The notes under the pieces were generated by a model. The model saw only the letters and a list, made by a program, of their open reading frames with translations, made no database searches and had not been told where the DNA came from. A stretch of DNA of 64,000 nucleotides from Maea johnstoni (lineage: Eukaryota; Annelida; Polychaeta; Spionida; Magelonidae), in NCBI GenBank assembly GCA_963942565.1, contig OZ012689.1, forward strand, positions 26,069,182 to 26,133,181, given 5' to 3'. A program made the translations under genes and the position numbers. Of this stretch, positions 11,934 to 23,363 are shown one piece after another (position 1 is the stretch's first letter; each line of letters starts with the position of its first letter).

Positions 11934-12190
11934 GACAGCCAGGACCTGACCTGCCCTTTGGACAGGCAGTTTCCTGAAAACCTCCTTTTTGGACAGACAA
12001 ACATTTCTATAATGAATTTTCAATTTTGAATTTTTGGGGGTGATTATCAAATATTATCTTAGCAAACCATGTTCTGGGACATAGCTGAAGTGTAAATTGC
12101 CTCTATTGACACAATAGGCTATTGAATGTAGTTGGTATAAGGATTTAAAGTAGCTGAATAGATAAATCTGGATGGGGAGAAATTATTAAC

Positions 12191-12391
12191 CCTTATCTTG
12201 CTATGGCTACTTTTGTCCGAGGCACAAAATGGCAAAAATATTTGAATTATATATGAACCTTCTTTTGTTGGTAGTCATCTGAAATTTCTTGCTGAGCACC
12301 AATGAGTACCAATGTGCCAGGGCTTCAGACAAATTTCAGCCTTTTTCCCATCATTTTGTTTTGAACAAATTAGCTGTCAGCAGCATAAGAG
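12191..12391 (+). mobile_element. piggyBac-like MITE, family A copy 5
   Basis: TTAA (12187-12190) and TTAA (12392-12395) bracket a family A element that starts CCCTTATCTTGCTATGG and ends CAGCATAAGAG. Confidence 0.8.
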
Positions 12392-12395
12392 TTAA

Positions 12396-12600
12396 CACTT
12401 ATGCTGCTGGTGGCTAATTTAGCCAATACGAAATGCTGCAAAAAAGCTGAAAAATCACTAAAACCCTGGTAAATGGGTACTCATCTAGGAGTACTCGGCG
12501 GGAGCTTTCCAATGAATACCAATATGGCAGGGTCTCGTTGGTTTTCAATTTTTTTTGCATTTTCCTGCCATGGACGAAAGTGGCCTCAGCATTGAAAGCG
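12396..12600 (-). mobile_element. piggyBac-like MITE, family A copy 6
   Basis: It lies head-to-head with copy 5 and shares its TTAA (12392-12395). The outer TTAA is at 12601-12604. It starts CACTTATGCTGCTGGTGG and ends GCATTGAAAGCG. Confidence 0.82.
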
Positions 12601-12623
12601 TTAAAATCCTGGCTAAGACCCTG

Positions 12624-13036
12624 CCACTAAGTGACTCCTAAAAGAAAACTTGGAAGACAGACAAAATACATATGACAGCCTATAGAATCTATGCAAATAT
12701 TTATCTTATAGAAAACAAAATTTAGAAAATATCCATACTCAACACTGTGCAATAAAGGCAGACCAAGTTTTTCACACAATATGTGCTATCATCACAGACT
12801 GACCGTCACTTCCTTTTGGCTCATCAGTGTCTATTCTTTGGCTCAGGTGTGCTAACTAGTAGATAAATATACAGATAACATACATGTATGTATATATAAG
12901 AATGTGTGTGTCAATGAAAGAGAGATTTCCTGTCCAAATAGGAGCAACAACTTGTAATGAAATATTTGTCACAATGTTGTTTGGCTATAAAGATATACCC
13001 CTATAATCTGGTCCATATCCCTGCTCCTGATGTGAA
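12624..13036. other. Unassigned sequence
   Basis: No supported feature. Confidence 0.4.
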
Positions 13037-13039
13037 TTA

Positions 13040-13257
13040 GGCCTAAAAAAATAAATTGCTTGTTTCCTGTAACGGTCCGAAAAAATAGGGTAGGTAGGTG
13101 GTTAAAATTTATTTTTCTTGCATTATTTTTTTGGTCAAAAATGTGTGTTTTATGCATGTTTTACGTTGATTGGGAGTTAAACATTTAGGGTAGGGATTCT
13201 TTTGAATTAAAACTTGTTAGGGTAGGGTTACAGGAAACAAACAACTTTTTTTAGGCC
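13040..13257 (-). mobile_element. Harbinger-like MITE, family F copy 2
   Basis: GGCCTAAAAAAATAAATTGC at one end and TTTTTTTAGGCC at the other form inverted termini. Part of the arms also pairs (gcttgtttcctgtaac with gttacaggaaacaaac). TTA lies on both sides (13037-13039, 13258-13260). A 3-bp TWA duplication is typical of PIF/Harbinger elements. Confidence 0.82.
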
Positions 13258-13262
13258 TTAAG

Positions 13263-13526
13263 AGTCATGCAGGCAGGTAGGATTGACATCTTCCATCTCA
13301 GAGCATAAATTTGGTATTGGACAAATGCACTCCTTGGGAAAATATAGTGAATTTCAAGGAGTAAAAATGTGAGATTCTTCCTCTGAAAAAATGTTCCATA
13401 ACAGTATTATGAAATATCAACCTTGTTTTTGATTCTTTTTAAAGTAGTTGTCAGATGTACAACTTTGGCAGGACCTGTTAACACATTCATGGCAAAAATG
13501 TCCGGACAGTTTTAGTAATGAAAGGC
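13263..13526. other. Unassigned sequence
   Basis: No supported feature. Confidence 0.4.
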
Positions 13527-13831
13527 AAAGGTATTTGGTTTATAGTCTTGTATCCACCGATGCGCTCACACGACCTTCCTCCCCTAGCAGGCCTGTACAC
13601 ACGGAAACCATTTCAATCCCCCGGGGATATTCCAGAGCAACTGGCAGCATATAGCGCACACTCTCTTAGCACTGCCTTATTTATGCTAGGTACCCATTTT
13701 ACAGCTGGGTAGACTGAAGCAATATGGAATAAACTGTCATGCCCAAGGACAGACCAAAGTGCCAAGGCCGGGAATTGAACTAGCGACCCTCTGATAACTA
13801 GTCCGACACCTACCCAACTGAGCTACTACAA
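13527..13831 (-). mobile_element. tRNA-derived SINE, copy 1
   Basis: Read on the minus strand, it begins with a tRNA-like head: gtagctcagttgggtaggt resembles a pol III A box and gttcaattcccggcc resembles a B box. A conserved body follows (cttgggcatgacag, cccagctgtaaaatgggta). A second copy with the same order lies at 62239-62547. The body resembles the central domains of widespread metazoan SINEs, though I cannot assign a named family. Confidence 0.85.
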
Positions 13832-16010
13832 GTAATACTTGCTGAGAAAGTCATTGAATTGGGGAAATTCATTCAACATCAATGAGAAGAACATTATCTT
13901 ATGCAAATTTGTGCTTTCTTTCAAAAAGATCTTTTCCAAAAGCATCCTAGAATTCAGTAAACAAATTCCCATGGAACTGGGAAATCTAGGAATGATGTGG
14001 TTAATGACACAGCAAGTGTGAGCGAACTGTACTCTGACCAAAAAAACAACATAATATACACAACTTATAAACTGCCAGAGGAAAACCTACAAGCTGAAAA
14101 TATGACCTGAGAAGAAAAACAAGTTCTAAGTTCAAACAGCTACAACTCTGAATACCTTAAGGACTGTCTTCAAAATGTACACGATGTACCAACCAACCAA
14201 ATGTATGATCCAGACTATGAAGTGCTACTATTTCAGCTGAATTATTCTCAGTGAAGAACTTAGTTGGGGACAACCCTAATTTCTTACAAAAAGGTTATTC
14301 AATTGTGAATACAAACAAAGGCAAGAATAAAATATGGAGTGGTTAAGCTGGAAATTATAAACATGGGGATGGGGATCGAGGAAGGGGGAAAAGACACCCA
14401 AAATATAAATGTTTTAATACTATAGAAAATTACCTGAAATATCTATATTCATTGAATCATCGCCGACTTTGTGATTGTCTAATAGTCAGTTTTCGGTGGG
14501 ACAGTTTATTTTATCTAAACCATAGTAGTGACCTCCTCTACTGTGAGTCAATTTAATGCGAAGAGGTGATAGGTTTCAAAGGTACTCAAGGTTTCATCTA
14601 GTGTGCACCTTTCACCCTTTCATCTCCAGAGTACCCTAAGGAGGTCAGAGGATTTCCCAGCTGCCTTTCAGATGAAACAATAATTTGGGAAATACTTGTT
14701 TAATAGTTGTTTCCTAAATTATCTGGGTTTTAGCCTGTAACTGTAAACTAAGGTAGCTGCTTCCCATGAAGTAAAAATAAAAACATGGGGTGGGGGGCAC
14801 CCATAAAAAACATGGGATGAAAAAATGAGGTGTGGGTGGAGATAGTTGTCCTTAGATTAGATAAAAAAATTAAAAAAACAGGGGGAGGGGGTGAAGGTAG
14901 GTTATCAAAAAAACACCAGCAACATTGGGGTGGTCACTTCTTAAAAAAGATTGCGGGAGTAGGGGTGTTCTAAAAATCTGGCCATTCCTGCCCCTCTCTT
15001 CTTCCTTAAGTAGCCCTGCTACTGATGACTCACATTTTAATACTGCCCTGAGTGGGTGTTAAGTACCTAGGACAAAACAACGACCAATTCTAGAGTAAAA
15101 TAACATTTGTCTTGATATCCAATCTCAATATGACTATGTCTCATAGAGAGTCGCAGTCACTATGTACCAAATGTTACTGTAGAAAAATCCTGCTGCACAA
15201 GGCAGTCAGTGAGGCCTCCTGAGAAATCTAGAGGAATCAAACTGCATGGCAGCTGTTTGATCTGTTATGCAACACACAACAAGAGTGACTAGGGATATAT
15301 GAAATGCTCGCGACACAATCTCAATATTTCCTAAATGGTACAATACCTTAACAATATTTCTAACCATACTGCCTGCCTCCCAATGAACAAGTTTTGTTAA
15401 ATTCAGCACTGTCAGCTTCAGAAATTTCGCTAATAAATAGAGCCTTAACATAGAGACATCTTGGATGCAACAAAGTCAATTCTAAATCTTTAACTTTTTA
15501 GATATGATACATTTTCCCACTGAACATGGGTATTTGGTATCATACCGAGCCAAGGTAACTATCCCTCATGAGCTACTCAGACCGCTATTACTGTCTATAC
15601 AAAAATGAATTAGAATCTTTCTATTTTGTGCACTGATATCTCACGTTTTATCTAGGGCTAGATTATGATGCAGAACAGTAGAATTCTGCGAACCTAGCAT
15701 TGCAGGTCCTTTCTGCGAAATGCTGAGCTTGGATGGCTTGTCTGGTCCGGCCAGACTTACGTCAGACCCTGTTCGCTGCTACTGGCCGTGCACCAGGCCT
15801 ATTGTTGATAATATCATAAGCCATTGATTTCCCGTGTGACAGAGATATTCAGCGGGCAGATAGAGGTTATGCATCACATCGCATAAACCTAGGTGCACGC
15901 ACTTCTAGATTATCATTGATGTGGGTGCTGGACGTATCAAGGGTAAGCTGGATCTGGACTGAAGAAAATTGGTAATATTACATAGTGCTCCAAGGGCTGA
16001 TTGCAACTCC
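13832..16010. other. Unassigned sequence
   Basis: No gene recognised. Open frames of 60-81 codons (13826-14041, 15206-15451) have no visible domain. Small purine-rich runs occur at 14780-14900. Confidence 0.4.
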
Positions 16011-16014
16011 TTAA

Positions 16015-16220
16015 CATATCAATGCTAAGGGTAAATTCGCCTAAAGCACCAGGGCTCAAAGATTTTTGAAAACCATCTTAACCCTGCTATGTTGGTATTC
16101 ATTGGATAGCTTTTGCTGAGCACTCTTAGATGAGTACTCATGTGCCATGAATTCTGTCATTTTTTCTAGTTTTTTTGTATCATTTTGAAATGGCCAAATT
16201 AGACACTAGCAGCATAAGGG
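16015..16220 (+). mobile_element. piggyBac-like MITE, family A copy 7
   Basis: TTAA at 16011-16014 and 16221-16224. The right end is CTAGCAGCATAAGGG and the left end has diverged (CATATCAATGCTAAGGG). Confidence 0.82.
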
Positions 16221-16224
16221 TTAA

Positions 16225-17337
16225 GTATGAGGCCTGCCAAGTCATTATGTGAACGCCTGCTATTAAAGGTGATCTGTACTTGGAAGAAAATGATGGGAAG
16301 GGATAGCTGGGAATCAAAGCTCTTTGATCTCATTGAAATACCCTATCATTTCATCTTACTTCACATTTCATAAGTTCTAGATTATATCATTCGACAGACT
16401 TAAAAAGGCAGGGCAAGACACGGGGAGGATATTATATACTACTGTAACTTATTCAAGGAGGGTGTATTCTTTCTGGCAAATGCATCCTCTGGAATCAAAT
16501 AAAAGTAAATGCTTGTGCAGACAAAACTAGCCACTAGGTCATAAGATATCAGGATAATATCCCCCCCCCCACCCTTGGACAATGTCCCCCCATGAATTAT
16601 ATGAGTTCCAGAACAACTTCAGGAATTCTAAGAAAAAACAGGGATATTGACCAATTTAAAATATGATTCACCATATTTTTCAAATGCGTGATTTTGTGTC
16701 AGACCATGCGGTACAAATAATCACACAACCTGTATGTGCAGAGTGGTTAGTGGGACATGACCTATACGAACTAAGGGATTACTAACAGGTGACCTACTCT
16801 GAGAGTTCTCATTGATTTCCAGGTACCTATCCCCCCGCCACTGCCGGCGGGGCGGCACACACCGCACTCTAGACACACAGACCTACCCAGAACAGGGGCA
16901 CGGGATATAGCAATAAGTCAAAACCTTAGCAGAGATTGGTAGGGCATGCCATACAAGGTATTCCCATAGCACAGGTCTACTCAAGCCGCGAAAAATGAGT
17001 GCCTTGGCTACCAAAAACCCTTTATAGTAGTAAAAACGCATGTCAAGCTCTTGCAATAGAAACAGGTTGTTGGACCTCCAAATCTAAAGCACTAGTAGTC
17101 CCACAATGATACTGGAATATATTGGAACTGTTCAGCCCTGACAACCTTAGCCAAGATTCTGTAAGTATGTGCTCAGTAAGGGTAAGCTATTGGTGTCCTA
17201 TTTGTCTGGGGAGACCAATAGAAAATTGAGATAACATGCATTCATATATTCAGAAAACGCACAGTATCTTTAAGAACCAACTTTTCTAGAAAGGTGGCTT
17301 TGTCTCCTCATTCTCACATGTGTACCAAGAGGTGCAT
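16225..17337. other. Unassigned sequence
   Basis: It has a poly-C run at about 16561-16570 and a small GC-rich patch near 16835-16860. No gene is supported. Confidence 0.4.
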
Positions 17338-17341
17338 TTAA

Positions 17342-17543
17342 CCTTTCCAATGCTCAGGCTACTTTCCTCTAAAACACATGCACAAAGATGTTTGAAAACC
17401 ATCTAAACCCTGTCATTCTTGGTATTCATTGGATAGTTCTCACTGAGTACTCTCAGATGAGTACCCATGTTCCAGGGTTTGTCATTTTTTAGGTTTTTTT
17501 CATCATTTCATATTGGCCAAATTAGCCACCAGCAGCAAAAAGG
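17342..17543 (+). mobile_element. piggyBac-like MITE, family A copy 8
   Basis: TTAA at 17338-17341 and 17544-17547 bracket CCTTTCCAATGCTCAGG...CACCAGCAGCAAAAAGG. Confidence 0.83.
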
Positions 17544-17547
17544 TTAA

Positions 17548-18160
17548 AACACAAGCAGTATTGAGAGACGGTGAGCATTCAAAGACAATGCCCTAGACCA
17601 CTTAGCCATCGAGGCATGCCCTTGAAAGGCAGCAGGATATGGCTATCAAGAACAATCATAAAGTTAAACATCACCCAGAACTAGCATGGCAGAAAAAGTA
17701 AAAGCGACTGATAATAAGGAATCTCCAAAGTTTTTAAGATGTACTCAATTACATGAGTTCTACCTTCACATTCTCAAATGTTTTGTGCATATTTTGCGTT
17801 TCCTGGAATCTCTCATGAATTGTTGCATGTCTAGGCTGGGTTTGACGTATAGTAGCATATCAAATGGACAGCTGGTCTAATAGAATGTAAGATGGTTGAC
17901 TTTCTCACACAATCTCTCCTCGCCCACATTGCAATACAAAAAAGACACCCACCAGAAAATCAAGTTTTTGCAACTTTGATATTCAGTTTTGCATTGAGAT
18001 TTTTGAAGCATATGGTTCAATTTCTTACCTAATAAATATAATAGAATGACCTCAGCTGAGAACCAAAGGTCATTTCCAGGCCAAGGCGGAAAGAAAGGAC
18101 AGGAAGCGCAGAAGTCATTATTCGCACTAACAACAAGTCAAAGAGAACTGTGTGCTGATA
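17548..18160. other. Unassigned sequence
   Basis: No supported feature. A 64-codon frame at 17686-17880 has no domain. Confidence 0.4.
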
Positions 18161-18163
18161 ACA

Positions 18164-18256
18164 AAAATATTCTCACAAATATGCTTTTGCCTGAAAGATT
18201 ACGTTGAAATTGTCAGGCTCCTTTTGGCTACTGCGAGCATTATAACTAGGTTAGCA
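18164..18256 (+). mobile_element. Right-end fragment of MITE family B
   Basis: atgcttttgcctgaaagatt, attgtcaggctccttttgg and gcgagcatta match the right half of B. Confidence 0.6.
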
Positions 18257-18267
18257 TTTTCTCTAGA

Positions 18268-18608
18268 TAGGGCTCAACGCTAACAGTGGTCCTACGGCCC
18301 CAGGCCAGTAAGAATTCCCCAAAACGGCTTCAGGCCAGTAAAAAAAGACTTCAACTGGTCCTACAGGGCCAGTAAACATTTGAGGGCATTTCTTATTAAA
18401 AGTTTCCCCTCACGAATATCCCAAGTGTTTTTGAAATAAATGAAGATAACATAAATAAAAATAAATGTTGTCTGTGAATTTTATGCAATGTTTTTTCTTA
18501 TTATGTTAAAAAGAAAATTGTAGAACCAGTAAAAATATTGCAGGACCAGTAGATCCTCGGTGTGACTGGTCCTACAGGGCCAGTACCATTTTGAGTTAGT
18601 GTTGAGGC
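18268..18608 (+). mobile_element. MITE family L copy 1 (hAT-like ends)
   Basis: The left end ggctcaacgctaa pairs imperfectly with the right end ttagtgttgaggcc. The word ggccagta or gaccagta recurs near both ends. A second copy lies at 34878-35228. No convincing target duplication was found, so the superfamily is an inference from end style. Confidence 0.7.
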
Positions 18609-18800
18609 CTGGTGTAGCTTGCACACTGAAGGCACATGAGGTGTTGAGGTGGTTTCAGGGGGCGACAGGTGTTGACACAACACCTGTCCAAAGTTGACCA
18701 TGGGAATCACATGTCTATTTGCCTGGGGCATGCAGTGCACAATGAAAATCATCCCTGAAGCTATATGTTAAATGTGGACGTCACTGATTGATGATGTACC

Positions 18801-19022
18801 TAACCCATTTATGCTTAAGAGCTACTATTGAAATTATTGTCTGTATCTTCGGTAATTTGAAAAAAAAACACCAAATAAGTAATTATCTTACAATGCTATA
18901 TTTGAAGGAGAGTCGTACTCTAATTTAAAGCATTTCTGCCTCAAATATTTTCCAAACTATGCTTTTTCCTTAAATTTCCCCAAAATTGTCAGGCTGCTTT
19001 TAGCTGCTGTAAGCAATAATTG
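18801..19022 (+). mobile_element. MITE family B copy 1
   Basis: It starts taacccatttatgcttaaga and ends gtaagcaataattggttaa, matching the TTAA-flanked copy at 41017-41247. Confidence 0.75.
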
Positions 19023-19024
19023 GT

Positions 19025-19341
19025 TAAGCTAGTTATAATCTAGGGATTGTTGTGTCTATGGTTTGACTGTAACTAATACAGCGACACACACTTAAGCTAT
19101 ATATGCGTTGAGAGTTCAACAGTAAAGCAATATGACTTATGATCATAACCTGGAAATAAAGCCTATATTAGCAAAATATTTGACAGGGACTGTCTGTAGT
19201 CTGATATAGAGGCCTGCAATGCAGGGCTCTAAGCCTAGACAGCTCAGGCTGTGCATGCGGCCATAGAGCGGTTGACCCATCAAGTGACTCAAACTCTGGA
19301 GATCAATACTGAGCCCCGATCCCAGGCAGAGAGATGGAACA
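19025..19341. other. Flank of the 31-bp minisatellite
   Basis: No gene supported. The minisatellite begins at about 19342. Confidence 0.4.
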
Positions 19342-20660
19342 GCGAGAGCAGTCACAGTGCTGCCACCTGGGAGAGGAGAGCAGTCACCGTGCTGCCACAT
19401 GGGAGAGGAGAGCAGCCACAGTGCTGCCACCTAGGAGATGAGAGCAGTCACAGTGCTGCCACCTTGGAGAGGAGAGCAGTCACAGTGCTGCCACCTGAGA
19501 GAGGAGAGCAGCCACAGTGCTGCCACCTGGGAGATGAGAGCAGTCACAGTGCTGCCACATGGGAGAGGAGAGCAGTCACAGTGCTGCCACCTGGGAGAGG
19601 AGAGCAGTCACAGTGCTGCCACATGGGAGAGGAGAGCAGTCAGTGCTGCCACCTGGGAGAGGAGAGCAGTCACAGTGCTGCCACCTTGGAGAGGAGAGAA
19701 GTCACAGTGCTGCCAACTGGGAGAGGAGAGCAGCCACAGTGCTGCTACATGGGAGAGGAGAGCAGCCACAGTGCTGCCACCTGGGAGAGAAGAGTAGTCA
19801 CAGTGCTGCCACATGGGAGAGGAGAGCAGTCACAGTGCTGCCACCTGGGAGAGGAGAGCAGCCACAGTGCTGCCACCTGGGAGACAAAAGCAGTCACCGT
19901 GCTGCCACCTGGGAGACAAGAGCAGTCACAGTGCTGCCACCTGGGAGACAAGAGCAGTCACAGTGCTGCCACCTGGGAGACAAGAGCAGTCACAGTGCTG
20001 CCACCTGGGAGACAAGAGCAGTCACAGTGCTGCCACATGGGAGACAAGAGCAGTCACAGTGCTGCCACCTGGGAGACAAAAGCAGTCACAGTGCTGCCAC
20101 CTGGGAGACAAGAGCAGTCACAGTGCTGCCACCTGGGAGATGAGCAGTCACATTGCTGCCACCTGGGAGACAAAAGCAGTCACAGTGCTGCCACCTGAGA
20201 GATAAGAGCAGTCACAGTGCTACCACCTGGGAGACAAGAGCAGTCACAGTGCTACCACATGGGAGACAAGAGCAGTCACAGTGCTACCACCTGGGAGACA
20301 AGAGCAGTCACAATGCTACCAGCCTACCACCTTGGAGAGGAGAGCAGTCACAGTGCTGCCACCTGGGAGAGGAGAGCAGTCACAGTGCTGCCACCTGGGA
20401 GACTAGAGCAGTCACAGTGCTGCCACCTAGGAGATGAGAGCAGTCACAGTGCTGCCACCTGGGAGAGGAGAGCAGTCACAGTGCTGCCACCTGGGAGACT
20501 AGAGCAGTCACAGTGCTGCCACCTAGGAGATGAGAGCAGTCACAGTGCTGCTACCTGGGAGATGAGAGCAGTCACAGTGCTGCAACCTGGGAGATGAGAG
20601 CAGTCATGGTGCTGCCACCTGGGAGATGAGAGCAGTCACAGTGCTGCCACCTAGGAGAAA
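19342..20660. repeat. 31-bp minisatellite, about 42 units
   Basis: The unit contains agcagtcacagtgctgccac, followed by ctgggagaggag or ctgggagacaag variants. The period is 31 bp, so three units make 93 bp and all three forward frames stay open over long distances (up to 315 codons from 19251). Variants cluster: gagaggag units to about 19860, gagacaag units to about 20330, mixed after that. I do not call it coding. Confidence 0.95.
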
Positions 20661-20721
20661 ACCCTCCAGACCATTATTGTAATTAAGAGACAAGCAATAA
20701 ATGAAAACGGTCCTTTTTTAA

Positions 20722-20949
20722 CCAATTGACGCTCGCAACGACCAAATGCAGCTTGATAATATTAGTGAAATCCTTCAGGCAAAAGCATAATAAGTTAGGG
20801 AAATATTTAATGGAGAGATATTATTCAGAAAACTACCAGCAACTACCCTTCAAATACTTTCTAAAATCAAATTTTCATTTCCAAATTATAGTCATAAATA
20901 TCAGAGATCCAGACAACAATTTCAAGAGTATCTAACAAGCATTAATTGG
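20722..20949 (-). mobile_element. MITE family B copy 2
   Basis: TTAA at 20718-20721 and 20950-20953. The left end CCAATTGACGCTCGC and right end AGCATTAATTGG form inverted ends. The interior is the reverse of the 41017 copy. Confidence 0.8.
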
Positions 20950-20953
20950 TTAA

Positions 20954-21870
20954 TCAAACAAAACTGGTAATGAAAAGTGAAGAAAATTTTGGAACAGACT
21001 TCTAAAAGATAGTCATTGGCACAAAATATTCATGAAAACATCAGCTTAGCATAATGATCAAGACATCAATTCCATTACACAACTGTAAAAAATTCAATAT
21101 TTTCTGGGGTATACTTCACCTTCTGGGCAAGTAGGTTTGATAAGTTCTAGGTTAATCCCTGCAAGGTATTAGTGCTACAGCCTTCAAAGTTCTACAGCCT
21201 ACACATTGAGCTTCTTAATGTCCAAATACAATATAACATAACAGGGCACTTTCCTTGAAAAGTGCGACCTGAATGCCTTGATACTTTTGAAAACAAAATT
21301 AGGAAATAGGGCACATTTAAAGGACTCAGAGGGGTCAATTGCGACAATTTGAATATGAAAATATTCAAGAGCCTTGGATATATTTACTATTAGTATATAA
21401 GATATTATCAAACATTACATGAGCAAAAATATTGTTTTTACTTTAATAGACAGGCATTTTATAAATCCTTACTAAAAGACTGGCAATAACCAATGCACAC
21501 AATAATACATCCAATACTGCTCTAGTTTTTAAGCCATTTATAATTAATTACCAGTATACCTAAAGTTACAAATTGTTGTCTACATCTATGACGATTCAAT
21601 TTATCTGAAATTGCAAGACTGCTCTTAACCACTGAAAGCATCATTGAATGGATTAATACGCTTATTAAATGGTTAGTGTTTAAATACACTTAAAACGCTA
21701 AATGGTTAGTGTTAAAATACTGATTATTCACCAACCAATAATCAAGCAAGTGTTCTTCTCATTGACCTTAATGTGACTAAATGCATTAACGTTGTATTCT
21801 TAACACAGCAAAGGCCAATGGCCACATTAAAACTCATTTCCACCACCGCCTGAAATATCCATTTATACAC
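20954..21870. other. Mostly unassigned; family B fragment near 21570-21660
   Basis: attgttgtctacatctatga, gaaattgcaagactgctctt and agcatcattgaatgg resemble B. The rest shows nothing I can support. Confidence 0.45.
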
Positions 21871-21874
21871 TTAA

Positions 21875-22063
21875 CCCTTCCAATGCTGAAAATACTTTTG
21901 TCCAAACACAAGGACGCAAAGATTTTAGGAAACCATGTCAGTATTCATTGGATAGCTCTAGCTGAGTGCTCACAGATGAGTACCCACTTGACAAAGTTTC
22001 AGTCATTTTCAGATATTTTGCATCATTTTGAATTACCAAAATTAGCCACCAGCAGCATAAGGG
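21875..22063 (+). mobile_element. piggyBac-like MITE, family A copy 9
   Basis: TTAA at 21871-21874, then CCCTTCCAATGCTG. It ends CCACCAGCAGCATAAGGG followed by a decayed TTAG. Confidence 0.83.
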
Positions 22064-22066
22064 TTA

Positions 22067-22556
22067 GGTAGATTTTGCGTCCAGTTGTAGATGAAAAGGC
22101 ACCAAGAGATAGAATTTCAACCCCTTCTAAGTGTGTTATTGGGTCATATGACAAGTAGCTAATGAAAGTCTGTCCTGTATTTATGCATGTCTCACCAGTG
22201 AGATTTTTTCTCCTTGAGAGCCAGAGAATTCCTGCGGACCCCTGTAGTTGTTGGCGCATAGCTCAGTAGCTGTGGCTTTGTGAGGCGGCCAACTGCTGAG
22301 TTCTCCACATAGGCCTCGTAGCTCGGCAACAAACTAACGTTTTCAGAACCAAGCACACACATTGCTTGACAAAATGATTTAAGACAAACAAAACTGTATT
22401 AATTTGTTGGTGTGTGTGGTGTGCGTGTGCTGGTGAGGGCAAGCCTGAGCAGAAGGCAAGCACAGCTTCAGCGACTCACTCGCTAGAATTACAGCAGGAA
22501 ATGCAGAGGTTCATACAGGAATCAGTCTAAAGAATACTCGAGTGGCCAAGATACAG
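22067..22556. other. Unassigned sequence
   Basis: No gene supported. A short catagctcagtagctgt stretch at about 22256 resembles a pol III A box, but no B box follows. Confidence 0.4.
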
Positions 22557-22559
22557 TAA

Positions 22560-22791
22560 GGCCTAAAAAAAAAGTTGTTTGTTTCCTGCAACCCTACCCT
22601 AGCAAGTTTTTATTCAAAAAAATCCCTACCCTAAAGTTTTTATCGCACTCCCAACTCCCAATCAACGTAAAACATGCATAAAACACACATTTTTGACCAA
22701 AAAAATAATGCAAAAAAAATCTTTTTACCGACCTACCTACCCTATTTTTTTCGGGGCGTTACAGGAAACAAACAATTTATTTATTTAGGCC
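22560..22791 (+). mobile_element. Harbinger-like MITE, family F copy 3 (best preserved)
   Basis: GGCCTAAAAAAAAAGTTG and TTATTTAGGCC are the ends, with TAA on both sides (22557-22559, 22792-22794). Partly complementary arms carry gtttgtttcctgcaac and gttacaggaaacaaac. It is 232 bp long and non-coding. Confidence 0.85.
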
Positions 22792-22794
22792 TAA

Positions 22795-23145
22795 TGACTA
22801 CAACACTAGCCTCACTTACAAAAATATTGAAAAGCTAGCAACTAAAGAAATGACATCATAAAAAGTGATCCCTGAACCACTTTTTTATCAAGGCATCTGT
22901 CTTATTAAATTAAGGATTCAAAGGAGGGCCAGCTACAATGATAACTAGAATGTCAGTCCTGGACAGCAAATATGTATATAACTCTCTGCCTCAGGATAAA
23001 TATACTGTATTTGGACACACCAGTGTGATATAACTAAGTATTCAGTATTTGCCTGCCAATACAAACGTTTCATGCACTGAGATAAAAGACAGAGCTCTAG
23101 GAAACAGAAAAAGCGCCATTCTAATCCTGCATTGTCTCTTGCCAT
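22795..23145. other. Unassigned sequence
   Basis: No supported feature. Confidence 0.4.
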
Positions 23146-23149
23146 TTAA

Positions 23150-23363
23150 CCCATTCTCAGTTATTGAGAATCTATGATATTCTTTTTAAAAATTTTGGAG
23201 CTTAGAATTGTTCCATAAAACATCTGAAGGAGAGCTGTTAGTTGTGTCCTGATAAGTTTACATTTCCCCTTCAATTATTTCCACAGCTATACTTTAGCTT
23301 TAAAGATTACACCCAGATTGCTAGGGTGTCGTGCTGCTATTTTCCAGAGTGAGCATTAATGGG
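23150..23363 (+). mobile_element. MITE family B copy 3, seed of the 77-bp minisatellite
   Basis: TTAA at 23146-23149 and 23364-23367 flank a B element that ends GTGAGCATTAATGGG. The following tandem array repeats exactly this end plus TTAA and about 60 bases of flank. Confidence 0.8.

Larger units (their letters stand above)
11934..12623 (-). mobile_element. hAT-like MITE, family C copy 2, split by two family A elements
   Basis: The left end is CAGGGACTTAGACAGCCAGG and the right end is AAATCCTGGCTAAGACCCTG. The interior matches family C up to about 12186 and resumes at 12605. The break is filled by a pair of family A elements (12191-12391 and 12396-12600). Flanking 8-mers agree only partly (CATTTAGT versus CACTAAGT), consistent with an older insertion. 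Confidence 0.8.

Noticed and set aside
13790-13831. Functional tRNA gene on the minus strand
   Set aside because: A and B boxes are present, but the tRNA cannot fold fully and the sequence continues into a SINE body shared with 62239-62547.
19251-20198. 315-codon open frame as a repeat protein gene
   Set aside because: All three forward frames and parts of the reverse strand are open because of the 31-bp unit. No start context, splice signals or family match support coding.
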